Positions 24,659-33,988 of a stretch of DNA of 64,000 nt are shown one piece after another. The stretch's first letter is position 1. Every line of letters starts with the position of its first letter. The notes under the pieces are model-generated. The model was not told the origin of the DNA. It worked only from the letters and a program-made list of their open reading frames with translations, and did not search any database. Location: contig NZ_JAUHPX010000002.1 in NCBI RefSeq assembly GCF_030418305.1, positions 372,001-436,000 on the forward strand, given 5' to 3'. Made by a program: the position numbers and the translations under genes. The DNA comes from Demequina lignilytica. GTDB lineage: Bacteria > Actinomycetota > Actinomycetes > Actinomycetales > Demequinaceae.

Positions 24659-25162
24659 ATGGACCAGTTCCGCCTCGACGCGTTCCCCGCCGGCGACGCC
24701 TGCCCGGCGCCGCACCACACCGACGCGCCCGACGACGAGCACCTCGCCCGGATCCTCGCGGCGACCCGCCGCGTCGCGATCGTCGGCGCCTCCCCCAACC
24801 CGTCGCGCACGAGCTACCAGGTGGCGATCTGGCTGATGGAGCACACGCCGTACGAGCTCTACATGGTCAACCCGGCCGCGGGCGCCGAGGAGATCCGCGG
24901 CCACGGCTTCTACGCCTCGCTCGCGGACCTGCCGGTCCGGGTCGACATGGTCGACGTGTTCCGCCGGGCCGAGCACACGCCGGCGATCGCCCGCGAGGCG
25001 GTCGACGCGGACGTGAAGACGCTGTTCCTCCAGCTGGGGATCCGGTCGGACGAGGCGATGGAGATCGCGGACGCCGCCGGCATCGACGCCATCCAGAACC
25101 GCTGCCTCAAGGTCGAGTACCGCCGGCTCGAGGGCCGGATCCGCGAGCTGCGCGGGGAGTGA
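24659..25162 (+). CDS. CoA-binding domain protein (YccU-like)
   Basis: A 167-residue single-domain Rossmann protein. RRVAIVGASPNPSRTSYQVA is the CoA-binding motif; later VDMVDVFRRAEHTPAIA and the ending CLKVEYRR match the YccU family. YccU-like proteins bind CoA; their role is not well defined. TATGTT lies eight bases before ATG 24659 and there is no ribosome-binding site, so the message is probably leaderless. It is followed after about 40 bases by an Eis-type acetyltransferase. Confidence 0.9.
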   Translation: MDQFRLDAFPAGDACPAPHHTDAPDDEHLARILAATRRVAIVGASPNPSRTSYQVAIWLMEHTPYELYMVNPAAGAEEIRGHGFYASLADLPVRVDMVDVFRRAEHTPAIAREAVDADVKTLFLQLGIRSDEAMEIADAAGIDAIQNRCLKVEYRRLEGRIRELRGE

Positions 25163-25200
25163 GGGCGCGCGTCATCGCCCCGGGTGGGACGATGGCCGCC

Positions 25201-26466
25201 ATGAGCCTCGCACCCGGGTACCGCCTGATCGACGTCGCACCGTCCCGCGTGGGCGAGGTGCTGCGCGTCGCCTCGTGGGCGTTCGCCGACGAGCTCAAGG
25301 ACGAGGACCTGCCGCACTGGGAGATCATGACGCCGGCCTCGCGGATGCTCGGCGTCGAGATCGACGATGCGTCGCGCGGCACCGTCGGCACCCTCGCCGG
25401 GGTGGCGGCGACGTTCCGCTTCGGCATGCGGGTGCCCGGAGGCGCCGAGGTCCCCGTCGCCGGGCTCACCGGGGTCGGCGTCCACACGGGCCACCGGCGG
25501 CGCGGGCTGCTGACCGCCATGATGGCGGCGCACCTCGAGGACGCGCGTCGGCGGGGCGAGGTCGCGAGCGCCCTCTACGCCGCGGAGACCTCCATCTACC
25601 AGCGGTTCGGCTACGGGCTGGCGAGCTGGCAGGCGACGGTGCGGGTGCCCCGCGGCGCCGGGCTGCGCCCCGTGCCCGGCTCGGAGGACCTCCTGGTGGC
25701 GATCGAGCCGGTCGACCCGGCTCGGCACGGTCCGGTGATCTCGTCGGTCCAGGCTCGCCTGACCCGGCCCGGCAGCATGACGCTGGCGGACCCGGAGGCG
25801 CTCGCGGCGCGCTTCGCGGACCCCTCCGTGCGCCACCAGAGCGAGCCGCTCCGCATGCTCACCGTGACCACGCCCGACGGCGACCCGCGGGCGTTCGCGA
25901 TGCTGCGCCGCCGCAGCGCGTGGGGTGACGACGCCCTCCCCGACGGCGTGGTCACCACCCAGGAGCTCGCCGCTCTCGACGCTGCCGCCGCGCACCGGCT
26001 CTGGTCCGTGCTGCTCGACATCGACCTCATGGGCACCGTGACGGCCGATCCCCTCGCGCTCGACGACCCCCTGCTCCACCTGCTCGAGGATCCGCGCTCC
26101 GCGCGGGCCAGGGTCTTCGACAACCTCTGGCTGCGGCTGGTCGACCTGCCCGCCGCGCTGGAGGCGCGCACCTACGCCGCCGACGTCGACACGGTGCTCG
26201 AGGTCGACGACCCGCTGGTGCCGGACAACACCGGGCGCTGGCACCTGACCGTCGACGGCGGCGACGCGCGCGTGGCCGCCGCGCCCGAGGCCGCGCCCGA
26301 CGTCAGGCTCGGCATCGCCGACCTCGGCGCCGCCTACCTGGGCGGCACCTCGCTCGCGGCTCTCGCGTCGGCGGGCCGCGTGATCGCGCGCGACGCGGCG
26401 GCGCTGGAGCTCGCGTCGGCGGCGTTCGGTGCCGCCGTCGCACCCGTGTGCAACCTGCACTTCTGA
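25201..26466 (+). CDS. Eis-type GNAT acetyltransferase, copy 1
   Basis: A 421-residue protein with the three-part Eis layout: a GNAT domain with GVHTGHRRRGLLTAMM (acetyl-CoA loop), a second degenerate GNAT part, and a sterol-carrier-like C-terminal domain (DVRLGIADLGAAYLGG). The catalytic Tyr sits in IYQRFGYG and the chain ends in a free C-terminal Phe (CNLHF); in Eis this carboxylate serves as general base. Eis enzymes acetylate amines, including aminoglycosides; the natural substrate here is unknown. An in-frame ATG at 25192, inside a GGGACGATGG word, could also start it. Confidence 0.9.
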   Translation: MSLAPGYRLIDVAPSRVGEVLRVASWAFADELKDEDLPHWEIMTPASRMLGVEIDDASRGTVGTLAGVAATFRFGMRVPGGAEVPVAGLTGVGVHTGHRRRGLLTAMMAAHLEDARRRGEVASALYAAETSIYQRFGYGLASWQATVRVPRGAGLRPVPGSEDLLVAIEPVDPARHGPVISSVQARLTRPGSMTLADPEALAARFADPSVRHQSEPLRMLTVTTPDGDPRAFAMLRRRSAWGDDALPDGVVTTQELAALDAAAAHRLWSVLLDIDLMGTVTADPLALDDPLLHLLEDPRSARARVFDNLWLRLVDLPAALEARTYAADVDTVLEVDDPLVPDNTGRWHLTVDGGDARVAAAPEAAPDVRLGIADLGAAYLGGTSLAALASAGRVIARDAAALELASAAFGAAVAPVCNLHF

Positions 26467-26569
26467 GCGGCCCGCAACCCCGCATCGTCCACCCTGCCAG
26501 GGCGTATTCCCCCACGTGACCAGTCGCACAGGATTGGCCACGGCGCCGGAAGCCTGCCACGGTGGAGGG

Positions 26570-27829
26570 ATGAAGAAGTCAGCAGGCTACCGATCCGTGT
26601 CCGTTCCCGAGGAGCGCCTCGACGAATTCTTCGACGTGGTCCAGTGGGCCTTCGTGGGCGAGTGGCTACGCGAGGACCGCCAGGACTATGTCGACGCGCT
26701 GCCCGTCGAGCGCGCCCGCGCGGTCGAGGTGACCGACGAGCACCGCGGCACCCCCGGGACCCTCGCGGGCGTGCACGCCAGCTTCGGCACCGAGATGGTC
26801 GTGCCGGGCGGGCGGCGCGTCCCTACCGCGGGGCTGTCGTGGCTGGGCGTGCACCCCGGCCATCGCCGCCGCGGGCTCATGACCACCATGATCCACGACC
26901 ACTTCGAGCGGTCCCTCGCCCGTGGCGAGTCCGTCAGCGTCCTGTACGCGATGGAGGCGCCCATCTACGCGCGCTTCGGCTACGGGATGGGCTCGCAGAC
27001 CGTGAAGGCCGAGATCCCGCGCGGCGCGAAGATGTGGGACGTCGACGGCGCCGACGAGCTGACGGTCCGGCTCGAGCGCGCGTCCTTCGAGCGGCACGAC
27101 GCGTTGGTTGCGGGTCTGCAGGCGCGGCTGAGCCGGCCCGGGACCGTGCTCAACGCCGTCGGGTCCGGCCGCAACGCGCGCTTCACCGACCCCGTGGGCA
27201 ACCGCCGCGGGATGGAGAAGTGGCGGATCGCGATCGTCGAGGACCGCGGCGAGCCGGTCGCGTACGCGTTCTTCCGGCGTCATGCGCGGTCCTCGGTCGG
27301 CATCCACGACGGGGTCTGCCAGGTCCGCGAGCACGGCTCCCTCACCCCCGCCGCGGCGCAGCGCTTGTGGCAGACGCTCACCGACTTCGACCTGGTCGAG
27401 ACCACCATGACCGAGAACCTCGCGACCGACGACCCGCTGCTGCACCAGCTCAAGGACCCGCGCGGAGTGCGGTCCAAGGTCATCGACAACCTGTGGGTGC
27501 GTCTCCTGGACGTCCCCACGGCCCTCGCCGCGCGCGAGTACATGCGCGACTGCGACGTGGTGGTCCAGCTCACCGACAAGCACGTCCCTGCCAACGCGGG
27601 GACGTGGCGGATCGCGGTCACGGGTGGCGAGGCGACCGTGACCCGGACGGACGATGCGCCGGACCTGACCATGGACGTCCGCCACCTCTCCCAGTGCTAC
27701 CTGGGCGGGACGTCGATGGAGTCGCTGGCGGCCGCCGGGCTCGTGCGCGAGCACACGGCCGGCCGGGCGCGCGAGCTCGCCGTGGCGATGCTGTCGCCGG
27801 TGGCGCCGCTCGCGAACTGGGACTTCTAG
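26570..27829 (+). CDS. Eis-type GNAT acetyltransferase, copy 2
   Basis: A 419-residue second member of the same family: GVHPGHRRRGLMTTMI, IYARFGYGMG with the catalytic Tyr, a C-terminal sterol-carrier-like domain (DVRHLSQCYLGG) and a terminal Phe (ANWDF). It is clearly diverged from copy 1, so the duplication is not recent. GGTGGAGG lies just before ATG 26570. The stop codon overlaps, on the opposite strand, the stop of the convergent rpiB-like gene. Confidence 0.9.
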   Translation: MKKSAGYRSVSVPEERLDEFFDVVQWAFVGEWLREDRQDYVDALPVERARAVEVTDEHRGTPGTLAGVHASFGTEMVVPGGRRVPTAGLSWLGVHPGHRRRGLMTTMIHDHFERSLARGESVSVLYAMEAPIYARFGYGMGSQTVKAEIPRGAKMWDVDGADELTVRLERASFERHDALVAGLQARLSRPGTVLNAVGSGRNARFTDPVGNRRGMEKWRIAIVEDRGEPVAYAFFRRHARSSVGIHDGVCQVREHGSLTPAAAQRLWQTLTDFDLVETTMTENLATDDPLLHQLKDPRGVRSKVIDNLWVRLLDVPTALAAREYMRDCDVVVQLTDKHVPANAGTWRIAVTGGEATVTRTDDAPDLTMDVRHLSQCYLGGTSMESLAAAGLVREHTAGRARELAVAMLSPVAPLANWDF

Positions 27830-28278
27830 CGCGTGGCCTCGAAGTCCTTCATGAGGTCGATCCGGCGCTGGTGGCGCTCGTCGCCCGAGAAGGGCTCGGC
27901 GAGGAACGCGTCGGCGATGGCCGTCGCCTCCTCGAGCGAGTGCATGCGGGCGCCGATCGAGCCCACCTGGGCGTCGTTGTGCTGGCGCGCGAGCCTCGCG
28001 GTCTCGACCGACCAGATCAGCGCGGCCCGGATGCCGGTGACGCGGTTGGCCGCGAGCTGCTCGCCGTTGCCCGAGCCACCGATCACGATGCCGAGGTCGG
28101 CCCCGGCGCTCGCCGCCACGGCCTCCGCGGCCGCGATGCACATGGGCGGGTAGTCGTCGAGCGCGTCGTACTCGTACGCGCCGTGGTCGACCACGTCGTG
28201 GCCCGCCTCGGCGAGGTGGGCGATCAGGTGCTGCTTGAGCTCGAAGCCGGCGTGATCCGCGGCGATGTGGATGCGCAT
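27826..28278 (-). CDS. rpiB: ribose/galactose isomerase (RpiB-like)
   Basis: A 150-residue RpiB/LacAB family isomerase. HIAADHAGFELK at the start, then GSGNGEQLAANRV (GxGxG with active-site residues) and ARQHNDAQVGSIGARM near the middle are the family marks. It interconverts ribose 5-phosphate and ribulose 5-phosphate in the pentose phosphate pathway. CAGAAT six bases before the ATG and no clear ribosome-binding site suggest a leaderless message. Its TAG stop shares the CTAG tetranucleotide with the stop of the neighbouring Eis gene. Confidence 0.92.
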   Translation of the reverse strand: MRIHIAADHAGFELKQHLIAHLAEAGHDVVDHGAYEYDALDDYPPMCIAAAEAVAASAGADLGIVIGGSGNGEQLAANRVTGIRAALIWSVETARLARQHNDAQVGSIGARMHSLEEATAIADAFLAEPFSGDERHQRRIDLMKDFEATR

Positions 28279-28369
28279 GGCCCCATTCTGCCAGCGTCGC
28301 CGCCGTGCTCGGCTCGCCGTGAGCGAAACCTCGCCCCTCGGGCCGAGCCCGCCGCCTAGGGTGAGACGC

Positions 28370-30307
28370 ATGACGCTTCACTCCGGCATCGACCAGTCCG
28401 AGTTCTCGCCCACCGACCGCGCGCAGGACGACTTCTTCCGCTACGTCTCCGGGCCGTGGGAGGACACGCACCCGATCCCGGCGGATCGCGCCGCCGACGG
28501 CTCGTTCTACACGCTGCGCGACGAGGCGGAGGCGCACACCCGGACCATCATCGAGGAGGCGCCGACGGAGTCGGTGATCGGCGCGCTGTACGCCAGCTTC
28601 ATGGACGTCGAGCGGGTCGACTCCCTCGGCATCGCGCCGCTGCTGCCCGACCTCGAGCCGATCGAGGCGGCGACCAGCCACGAGGAGCTGGCCCGCGCGA
28701 TGGGCGCGCTCCAGCGCTCGGGCGTCACCGGCATCGTCGGCTACTACGTCTTCGCCGACCGCCTCGACCCCGATCGCAACGTGGTCTACCTCAGCCAGTC
28801 GGGCCTGGGCCTGCCGGACGAGGCGTACTACCGCGAGGACGCGCACGCCGCGACCCGGGAGAAGTACGCCGCGCACCTGGACCGCATGGCCGAGCTCACC
28901 GGGCTCGCGTTCGACTCGGCGACCGTGATGGCGCTCGAGACCGCGGTGGCCAAGGAGCACTGGGACGTGGTGAAGACCCGCGAGGCCGAGCTCACGCACA
29001 ACCCCACCACGCTGACCGGCCTGGCCGCGGACGCCCCGGGCTTCCCGTGGGCGACGTGGGCGGACGCGATCCGGATGCCGTCGACCGCCCACGAGCTGCT
29101 GGTCGCGGGCGAGCCGACGTACTTCACGGCCGTCGCGACCGTGTGGGCGGAGACCGACCTCGAGACCTGGAAGGCGTATCTCCGCTGGCGCGTGGTCAAC
29201 TCCCGCGCCGCCTACCTCACCCAGGAGATCGCGAAGGCGAACTTCGACTTCTACGGGACGGTGCTGTCGGGCGCCACCGAGCAGCGCGAGCGGTGGAAGC
29301 GCGGCGTGGGATTCGTCGAGGGGGTCGCGGGCGAGCTGGTGGGCCAGGAGTACGTCCAGCGGCACTTCCCGCCCGCCTACAAGGAGCAGATGGACGTCCT
29401 GGTCGGCAACCTGATCGAGGCGTACCGGCGCTCGATCCTGGAGCTCGACTGGATGACCGAGGCCACCAAGGAGAAGGCGCTCGAGAAGCTTCGTCAGTTC
29501 ACCCCCAAGATCGGCTACCCCGACAAGTGGCGCGACTACTCCGCGCTCGAGGTCGCCCCCGACGACCTGGTGGGCAACCTGCGCGCCGCGTGCGCGTTCG
29601 AGGAGGACTGGGAGTGGGCGAAGATCGGCCGGCCGGTCGACCGCTCCGAGTGGCTGATGACCCCGCAGACCGTCAACGCGTACTACCTGCCCGTCGCCAA
29701 CGAGATCGTGTTCCCCGCCGCGATCCTGCAGCCGCCGTTCTTCCACCCCGAGGCCGACGACGCGGTCAACTACGGCGGCATCGGCTCGGTGATCGGGCAC
29801 GAGATCGGCCACGGCTTCGACGACCAGGGATCGAAGTACTCGGGCACCGGCGCGCTCGAGGACTGGTGGACGGCGGCGGACCGCGAGGCGTTCATGACGC
29901 GCGCGACCATGCTGATCGAGCAGTACAACGGCTACTCGCCGCGCCAGCTGTCCGACGAGCACACGGTCAACGGCGCCCTGACCGTCGGCGAGAACATCGG
30001 CGACCTGGCGGGCGTCGAGATCGCGCTCAAGGCCTACGAGATCGCGCTCGGCCACCCGATCGACGAGGCCCCCGAGCTCGACGGGCTGACCGCGCTGCAG
30101 CGGTTCTTCATCGGCTACGCCCTGACGGAGCGCATGAAGGTCCGCGACGAGGCGTTGGTGACGCGGCTCAGCACCGACCCGCACTCGCCGAGCGAGTTCC
30201 GCGTCAATGGGATCGTCCGCAACCTCGACCCCTGGTACGCGGCGTTCGAGGTGTCGGAGGGCGATGAGCTGTGGCTCGACCCGGAGGCGCGCGTCTCCAT
30301 CTGGTGA
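28370..30307 (+). CDS. M13 family metallopeptidase
   Basis: A 645-residue neprilysin/PepO-type zinc peptidase. Zinc ligands His477 and His481 with Glu478 lie in IGHEIGHGFDD, and the third ligand Glu541 in GENIGDLAG. The substrate-binding NAYY motif (VNAYYLP) and the C-terminal end VSIW are standard. No signal peptide or membrane anchor is seen, so it is likely a cytoplasmic oligopeptidase, as in many actinobacteria. TAGGGT lies seven bases before ATG 28370, so the message looks leaderless. Confidence 0.95.
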   Translation: MTLHSGIDQSEFSPTDRAQDDFFRYVSGPWEDTHPIPADRAADGSFYTLRDEAEAHTRTIIEEAPTESVIGALYASFMDVERVDSLGIAPLLPDLEPIEAATSHEELARAMGALQRSGVTGIVGYYVFADRLDPDRNVVYLSQSGLGLPDEAYYREDAHAATREKYAAHLDRMAELTGLAFDSATVMALETAVAKEHWDVVKTREAELTHNPTTLTGLAADAPGFPWATWADAIRMPSTAHELLVAGEPTYFTAVATVWAETDLETWKAYLRWRVVNSRAAYLTQEIAKANFDFYGTVLSGATEQRERWKRGVGFVEGVAGELVGQEYVQRHFPPAYKEQMDVLVGNLIEAYRRSILELDWMTEATKEKALEKLRQFTPKIGYPDKWRDYSALEVAPDDLVGNLRAACAFEEDWEWAKIGRPVDRSEWLMTPQTVNAYYLPVANEIVFPAAILQPPFFHPEADDAVNYGGIGSVIGHEIGHGFDDQGSKYSGTGALEDWWTAADREAFMTRATMLIEQYNGYSPRQLSDEHTVNGALTVGENIGDLAGVEIALKAYEIALGHPIDEAPELDGLTALQRFFIGYALTERMKVRDEALVTRLSTDPHSPSEFRVNGIVRNLDPWYAAFEVSEGDELWLDPEARVSIW

Positions 30308-30318
30308 CGCCGGGCGGC

Positions 30319-30331
30319 GGGACGATGCGCG
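30319..30331 (+). repeat. GGGACGATGCGCG repeat copy
   Basis: Exact 13-base copy filling most of the 24-base gap between two convergent genes and abutting the stop codon of the alpha-glucosidase gene. Confidence 0.85.
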
Positions 30332-32011
30332 TCAGGCCGTGAGCGTGGCGCGCACCTCCCAGGGCCGCAGGTCGGCTCCGACGACCGGGTCGGGGAGGTT
30401 GGCGACCAGCACGTCGGCGCCGGGGTCCTCGACGTCGACCGCGACGTCATCGCCCGAGAGGTTCGCGACCACGGTGAGCACGGTGCCGTCGAGCTCGCGC
30501 CGGTAGGCGAACACCTGCGGGTCCCCGGGCAGCAGCATCTCGAAGGTGCCGTGCGCGATCACCGGGAGCTCGTGGCGCAGCGCGATGAGCCGTCGGTAGA
30601 ACGCCGCGACCGAGTCGGGGTCCTCCCGCTGCGCCGCGGCGTTGAGCCACGTGTGGTTCGGGGTCGCGGGCAACCACGGGGTGCCCGTGGTGAAGCCGGC
30701 GTGCTCGCTCGCGTCCCACTGCACCGGCGTGCGCGCGTTGTCGCGGCTCACGTGGGCCATGCCGGCGAGGATCCGCTCGTCGGGCACGCCGATCGCGCGC
30801 AGCTCGTCCCACGCGCCATGGACCTCGATGTCCTGGTACTGGTCGATCGAGGTGAACCCGGCGTTGGTCATGCCGATCTCCTCGCCCTGGTAGACGTACG
30901 GTGTGCCGCGCTGCAGGTGCAGCACGGCGCCCAGCGCCTTGGCCGAGGCCGCCCAGTGGTCGCGATCGTCGCCGAAGCGGGACACGACCCGCGGCTGGTC
31001 GTGGTTGTTCCAGTAGAGCGAGTTCCAGCCGCGCTCCGCGAGCGCCACCTGCCACCGGTCCAGGATCGCCTTGAGCCGGACCAGATCCAGCGGTTGGGTG
31101 TCGAACTTCCCCAGCGGGCCGTGGTCGACGTCGACGTGGTCGAACTGGAACACCATGTCGACCTCGGCGCGGTCCGGATCCGTGAACTTCACCGCGTGGT
31201 CGGTGGTGACGCCGGGGGTCTCGCCCACGGTCAGCAGCTCCGCGTCCCGACCGGAGAACACCTCGCGGTGCATCTCCTGGAGGAACTCGTGGACCCGGGG
31301 CCCGTTGGCGTACAGCGGGAAGCCGTTGCCGAGCCCGCCGGGCAACGGCTCGCCGTCCCCCAGGGGCAGCACCTTCGAGATGAGGTTGATGACGTCCATC
31401 CGGAAGCCGTCGACGCCCCGGTCGAGCCAGCGGTTCATCATCGCGTAGACGGCGGAGCGCACCTCGGGGTTCTCCCAGTTGAGGTCCGGCTGCTTCACGT
31501 GGAAGAGGTGCAGGTAGTACTCCCCCGACGCCGGGTCGAGCTCCCAGGTCGAGCCCGAGAAGAAGGCCCGCCAGTTGGTCGGCTCCGCCCCTGCCTGCCC
31601 CGCCGCGAAGCCCGCGCGCGGCGGCCGCCACCAGTACCAGTCCCGCTTGGGGCTGTCGACGGAGGAGCGGGCCTCGACGAACCAGGGGTGCTCGTCCGAC
31701 GTGTGGTTCACCACCAGGTCCATCACGAGCTTCATGCCGCGGGCGTGCACGTCCGCGAGCAGCGCGTCGAAGTCCTCGAGCGTGCCGAACGCGGGGTCGA
31801 TCGCCTCGTAGTCCGAGATGTCGTAGCCGTTGTCGGCGTGCGGGGAGGCGTAGATGGGCGACAGCCAGAGCACGTCGACGCCCAGCCACTCGAGGTGGTC
31901 GAGCCGGGAGCGGATGCCCTGCAGGTCGCCCACGCCGTCGCCGTTCGAGTCCTGGAAGCTGCGCGGGTAGATCTGGTACACCACCGCGGACTTCCACCAG
32001 TCGTTCGCCAC
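30332..32011 (-). CDS. GH13 alpha-glucosidase / oligo-1,6-glucosidase
   Basis: A 559-residue GH13 enzyme. VYQIYPRSFQDSNGDGVGDL at the start, GFRMDVINL with the nucleophile Asp, VGETPGV with the acid/base Glu and NNHDQPR with the third Asp are all intact. The QIYPRSF and MDVINL pattern fits the oligo-1,6-glucosidase and alpha-glucosidase group, which splits maltose or isomaltose ends in the cytoplasm. GTG 32011 is chosen because GAGGAGG stands six bases before it. It follows the ABC exporter gene after 37 bases; malQ is 15 kb away. Confidence 0.93.
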   Translation of the reverse strand: MANDWWKSAVVYQIYPRSFQDSNGDGVGDLQGIRSRLDHLEWLGVDVLWLSPIYASPHADNGYDISDYEAIDPAFGTLEDFDALLADVHARGMKLVMDLVVNHTSDEHPWFVEARSSVDSPKRDWYWWRPPRAGFAAGQAGAEPTNWRAFFSGSTWELDPASGEYYLHLFHVKQPDLNWENPEVRSAVYAMMNRWLDRGVDGFRMDVINLISKVLPLGDGEPLPGGLGNGFPLYANGPRVHEFLQEMHREVFSGRDAELLTVGETPGVTTDHAVKFTDPDRAEVDMVFQFDHVDVDHGPLGKFDTQPLDLVRLKAILDRWQVALAERGWNSLYWNNHDQPRVVSRFGDDRDHWAASAKALGAVLHLQRGTPYVYQGEEIGMTNAGFTSIDQYQDIEVHGAWDELRAIGVPDERILAGMAHVSRDNARTPVQWDASEHAGFTTGTPWLPATPNHTWLNAAAQREDPDSVAAFYRRLIALRHELPVIAHGTFEMLLPGDPQVFAYRRELDGTVLTVVANLSGDDVAVDVEDPGADVLVANLPDPVVGADLRPWEVRATLTA

Positions 32012-32048
32012 GTCGCGCCTCCTCGTCGGGTCGGGTCCGTCCTCCACC

Positions 32049-33932
32049 CTAATCGCGCTGCTGGGCGGCGAGCGCGGCGTAGAGCCCGCCCGCGGCGAGC
32101 AGCTCGGCGTGGGTGCCGGACTCGACGATCCGCCCCGCGTCGACCACGTGGATGACGTCCGCGTCGGCCACCGTCGAGAGACGATGCGCGACCACCAGGG
32201 TGGTCCGGCCGCGCGCCGCGCGGTCGAGCGCCGACTGGACGACCCGCTCGGAGACGGTGTCCAGGGCGCTCGTCGCCTCGTCGAGCAGCAGCACCGGCGG
32301 GTCCTTCAGCAGCACGCGCGCGATCGCGATGCGCTGCTTCTCGCCGCCCGAGAGCCGGTAGCCCCGCTCGCCGACCACGGTGTCGTACCCGTGCTCGAAC
32401 GTCATGATCGCGTCGTGGATGCTCGCGTCGCGGCACGCCTGCTCGAGCTCGGCATCCGTCGCGTCGGGCCGCGCGTAGCGCAGGTTCTCGGCGATGGTCG
32501 CGTGGAACAGGTAGGTCTCCTGGCTGACCACCCCGACGTGATCCACCACCGACTCGTGGCGCAGGCGCCGCACGTCCTCGCCCGCGAACAGCACCGCACC
32601 GCCGCTCACCTCATGGAGCCGTGCCGCCAGGTAGGTGATGGTGGTCTTGCCCGCGCCCGAGGGGCCCACGAAGGCGTGCGTGCTGCCCGGCTCGACCCGG
32701 AAGCTCACACCGTCCAGGGTGGGCCGCGCATCGTCCCTCGCCCCGGGATACCGGAAGGTGACGTCGCGGAACTCGACCGCGCCGACGGGTCCGGGCGCGT
32801 CCTCCACGTCCACCGCATCGTCCGCATCCCTGATCGCGGGCTCCAGGTCGAGGTATTCGAAGATGCGCGCGAAGAGCGCGCGTGAGGTCTGGACCTCGAG
32901 CGCGACACGCATGAGCGCCATCAGCGGGAACAGCAGCCGCGACTGCACGGCCGTGAACGCCACGATGGTGCCCGCGCTGATCGCGGTCGAGCCGTTCGCG
33001 ATCAGCAGGCCGGCGGCGAGGTAGATCACCGCCGGCACCGAGGACATGATCACCGTGACCAGGCCGAAGAACCACTGGCCGGTCATCGCCTGCTGGACCT
33101 GGAGCCGGATCTGGTTCGCGTTCTCCGCGGCGTAGCGGCGGGACTCGAGCCGCTGCCGGTTGTAGACCTTGGAGAGCAGGATGCCGCTGACCGAGAGGGA
33201 CTCCTGGGTGATCGCCGTGAGCTCGGACAGCGACTCCTGGGTCCGGGCGGCGATCCGCGCCCGCACCCGGCCGACCCGCCGCTGCACCGCCACCAGCGCG
33301 GGCATGAGGATCACGGCGATCACCGTCAGGCGCCAGTCGAGCAGGACCATGGCGACCAGGCTCGCCGCGACCGTGACGGAGTTGCCCACGATGCTGGAGA
33401 CGAACGTGGTCAGCACGCCCGAGACTCCCCCGACGTCGTTCTGCAGCCGCGACTGGATCACGCCCGTCTTGGTGCGGGTGAAGAACGCCAGCTCCATCGA
33501 CTGCAGGCGCTGGAACAGCCGCTCGCGCAGGTCGCCGGTCACACGGTTCCCGACGGAGGATGTCAGGTAGGTCTGCCACACCTGGAGGCCCGCCGCCGCG
33601 ATGAAGATCGCGATCATGAGCGCGACCAGCTCCGCGAGCAGGCCGACCCGCGGCGTCCCGTCCGGCGGGAAGAGCGCGCTGTCGAAGATCCGCTCGATGA
33701 GGAGCGGAGGCACCACGGTGGCGCCGGCGGCCACCACGACCAGCACGGCGGTCGTGAGCAGCGCTCCCCGGTACGGCCGGAACAGCGCGATGACGCGGGG
33801 CCAGAGGTCGGGGATGTCCGGGGCCTCGGCGTTGAGCGCGCGCTGCGTCTCCTCGTCCCGTCCGGCGATCCCCCGGCCGGGCATGCCTCCCATCGCGGCG
33901 CGGCGGGAGCCCGAGGGCGCGGGATGGCTCAT
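32049..33932 (-). CDS. ABC exporter, fused permease and ATPase
   Basis: A 627-residue half-transporter. Residues 50-340 hold about six membrane helices. The ATPase domain follows with Walker A GPSGAGKTT, Q-loop, signature LSGGEKQR, Walker B PVLLLDEAT and the H-loop in VVAHRLS. Such proteins act as dimers exporting lipids, drugs or peptides. TAGGCT lies six bases before ATG 33932 and no ribosome-binding site is seen, so the message is probably leaderless. Substrate unknown. It contains three copies of the GACGATGC word, two of them within 100 bases (32728, 32815). Confidence 0.92.
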   Translation of the reverse strand: MSHPAPSGSRRAAMGGMPGRGIAGRDEETQRALNAEAPDIPDLWPRVIALFRPYRGALLTTAVLVVVAAGATVVPPLLIERIFDSALFPPDGTPRVGLLAELVALMIAIFIAAAGLQVWQTYLTSSVGNRVTGDLRERLFQRLQSMELAFFTRTKTGVIQSRLQNDVGGVSGVLTTFVSSIVGNSVTVAASLVAMVLLDWRLTVIAVILMPALVAVQRRVGRVRARIAARTQESLSELTAITQESLSVSGILLSKVYNRQRLESRRYAAENANQIRLQVQQAMTGQWFFGLVTVIMSSVPAVIYLAAGLLIANGSTAISAGTIVAFTAVQSRLLFPLMALMRVALEVQTSRALFARIFEYLDLEPAIRDADDAVDVEDAPGPVGAVEFRDVTFRYPGARDDARPTLDGVSFRVEPGSTHAFVGPSGAGKTTITYLAARLHEVSGGAVLFAGEDVRRLRHESVVDHVGVVSQETYLFHATIAENLRYARPDATDAELEQACRDASIHDAIMTFEHGYDTVVGERGYRLSGGEKQRIAIARVLLKDPPVLLLDEATSALDTVSERVVQSALDRAARGRTTLVVAHRLSTVADADVIHVVDAGRIVESGTHAELLAAGGLYAALAAQQRD

Positions 33933-33988
33933 GGGGAGAGCCTAGGCCCGCCATCCGACGTCGCTGCGCCCGTGGAAGACTGGGCGCC

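Noticed and set aside
25188-25203. The GGGACGATGG word as the ribosome-binding and start signal of the first Eis gene
   Set aside because: Most repeat copies are not near starts and the ATG inside the word is used as Met only in malQ, internally, so it is not a translation signal.
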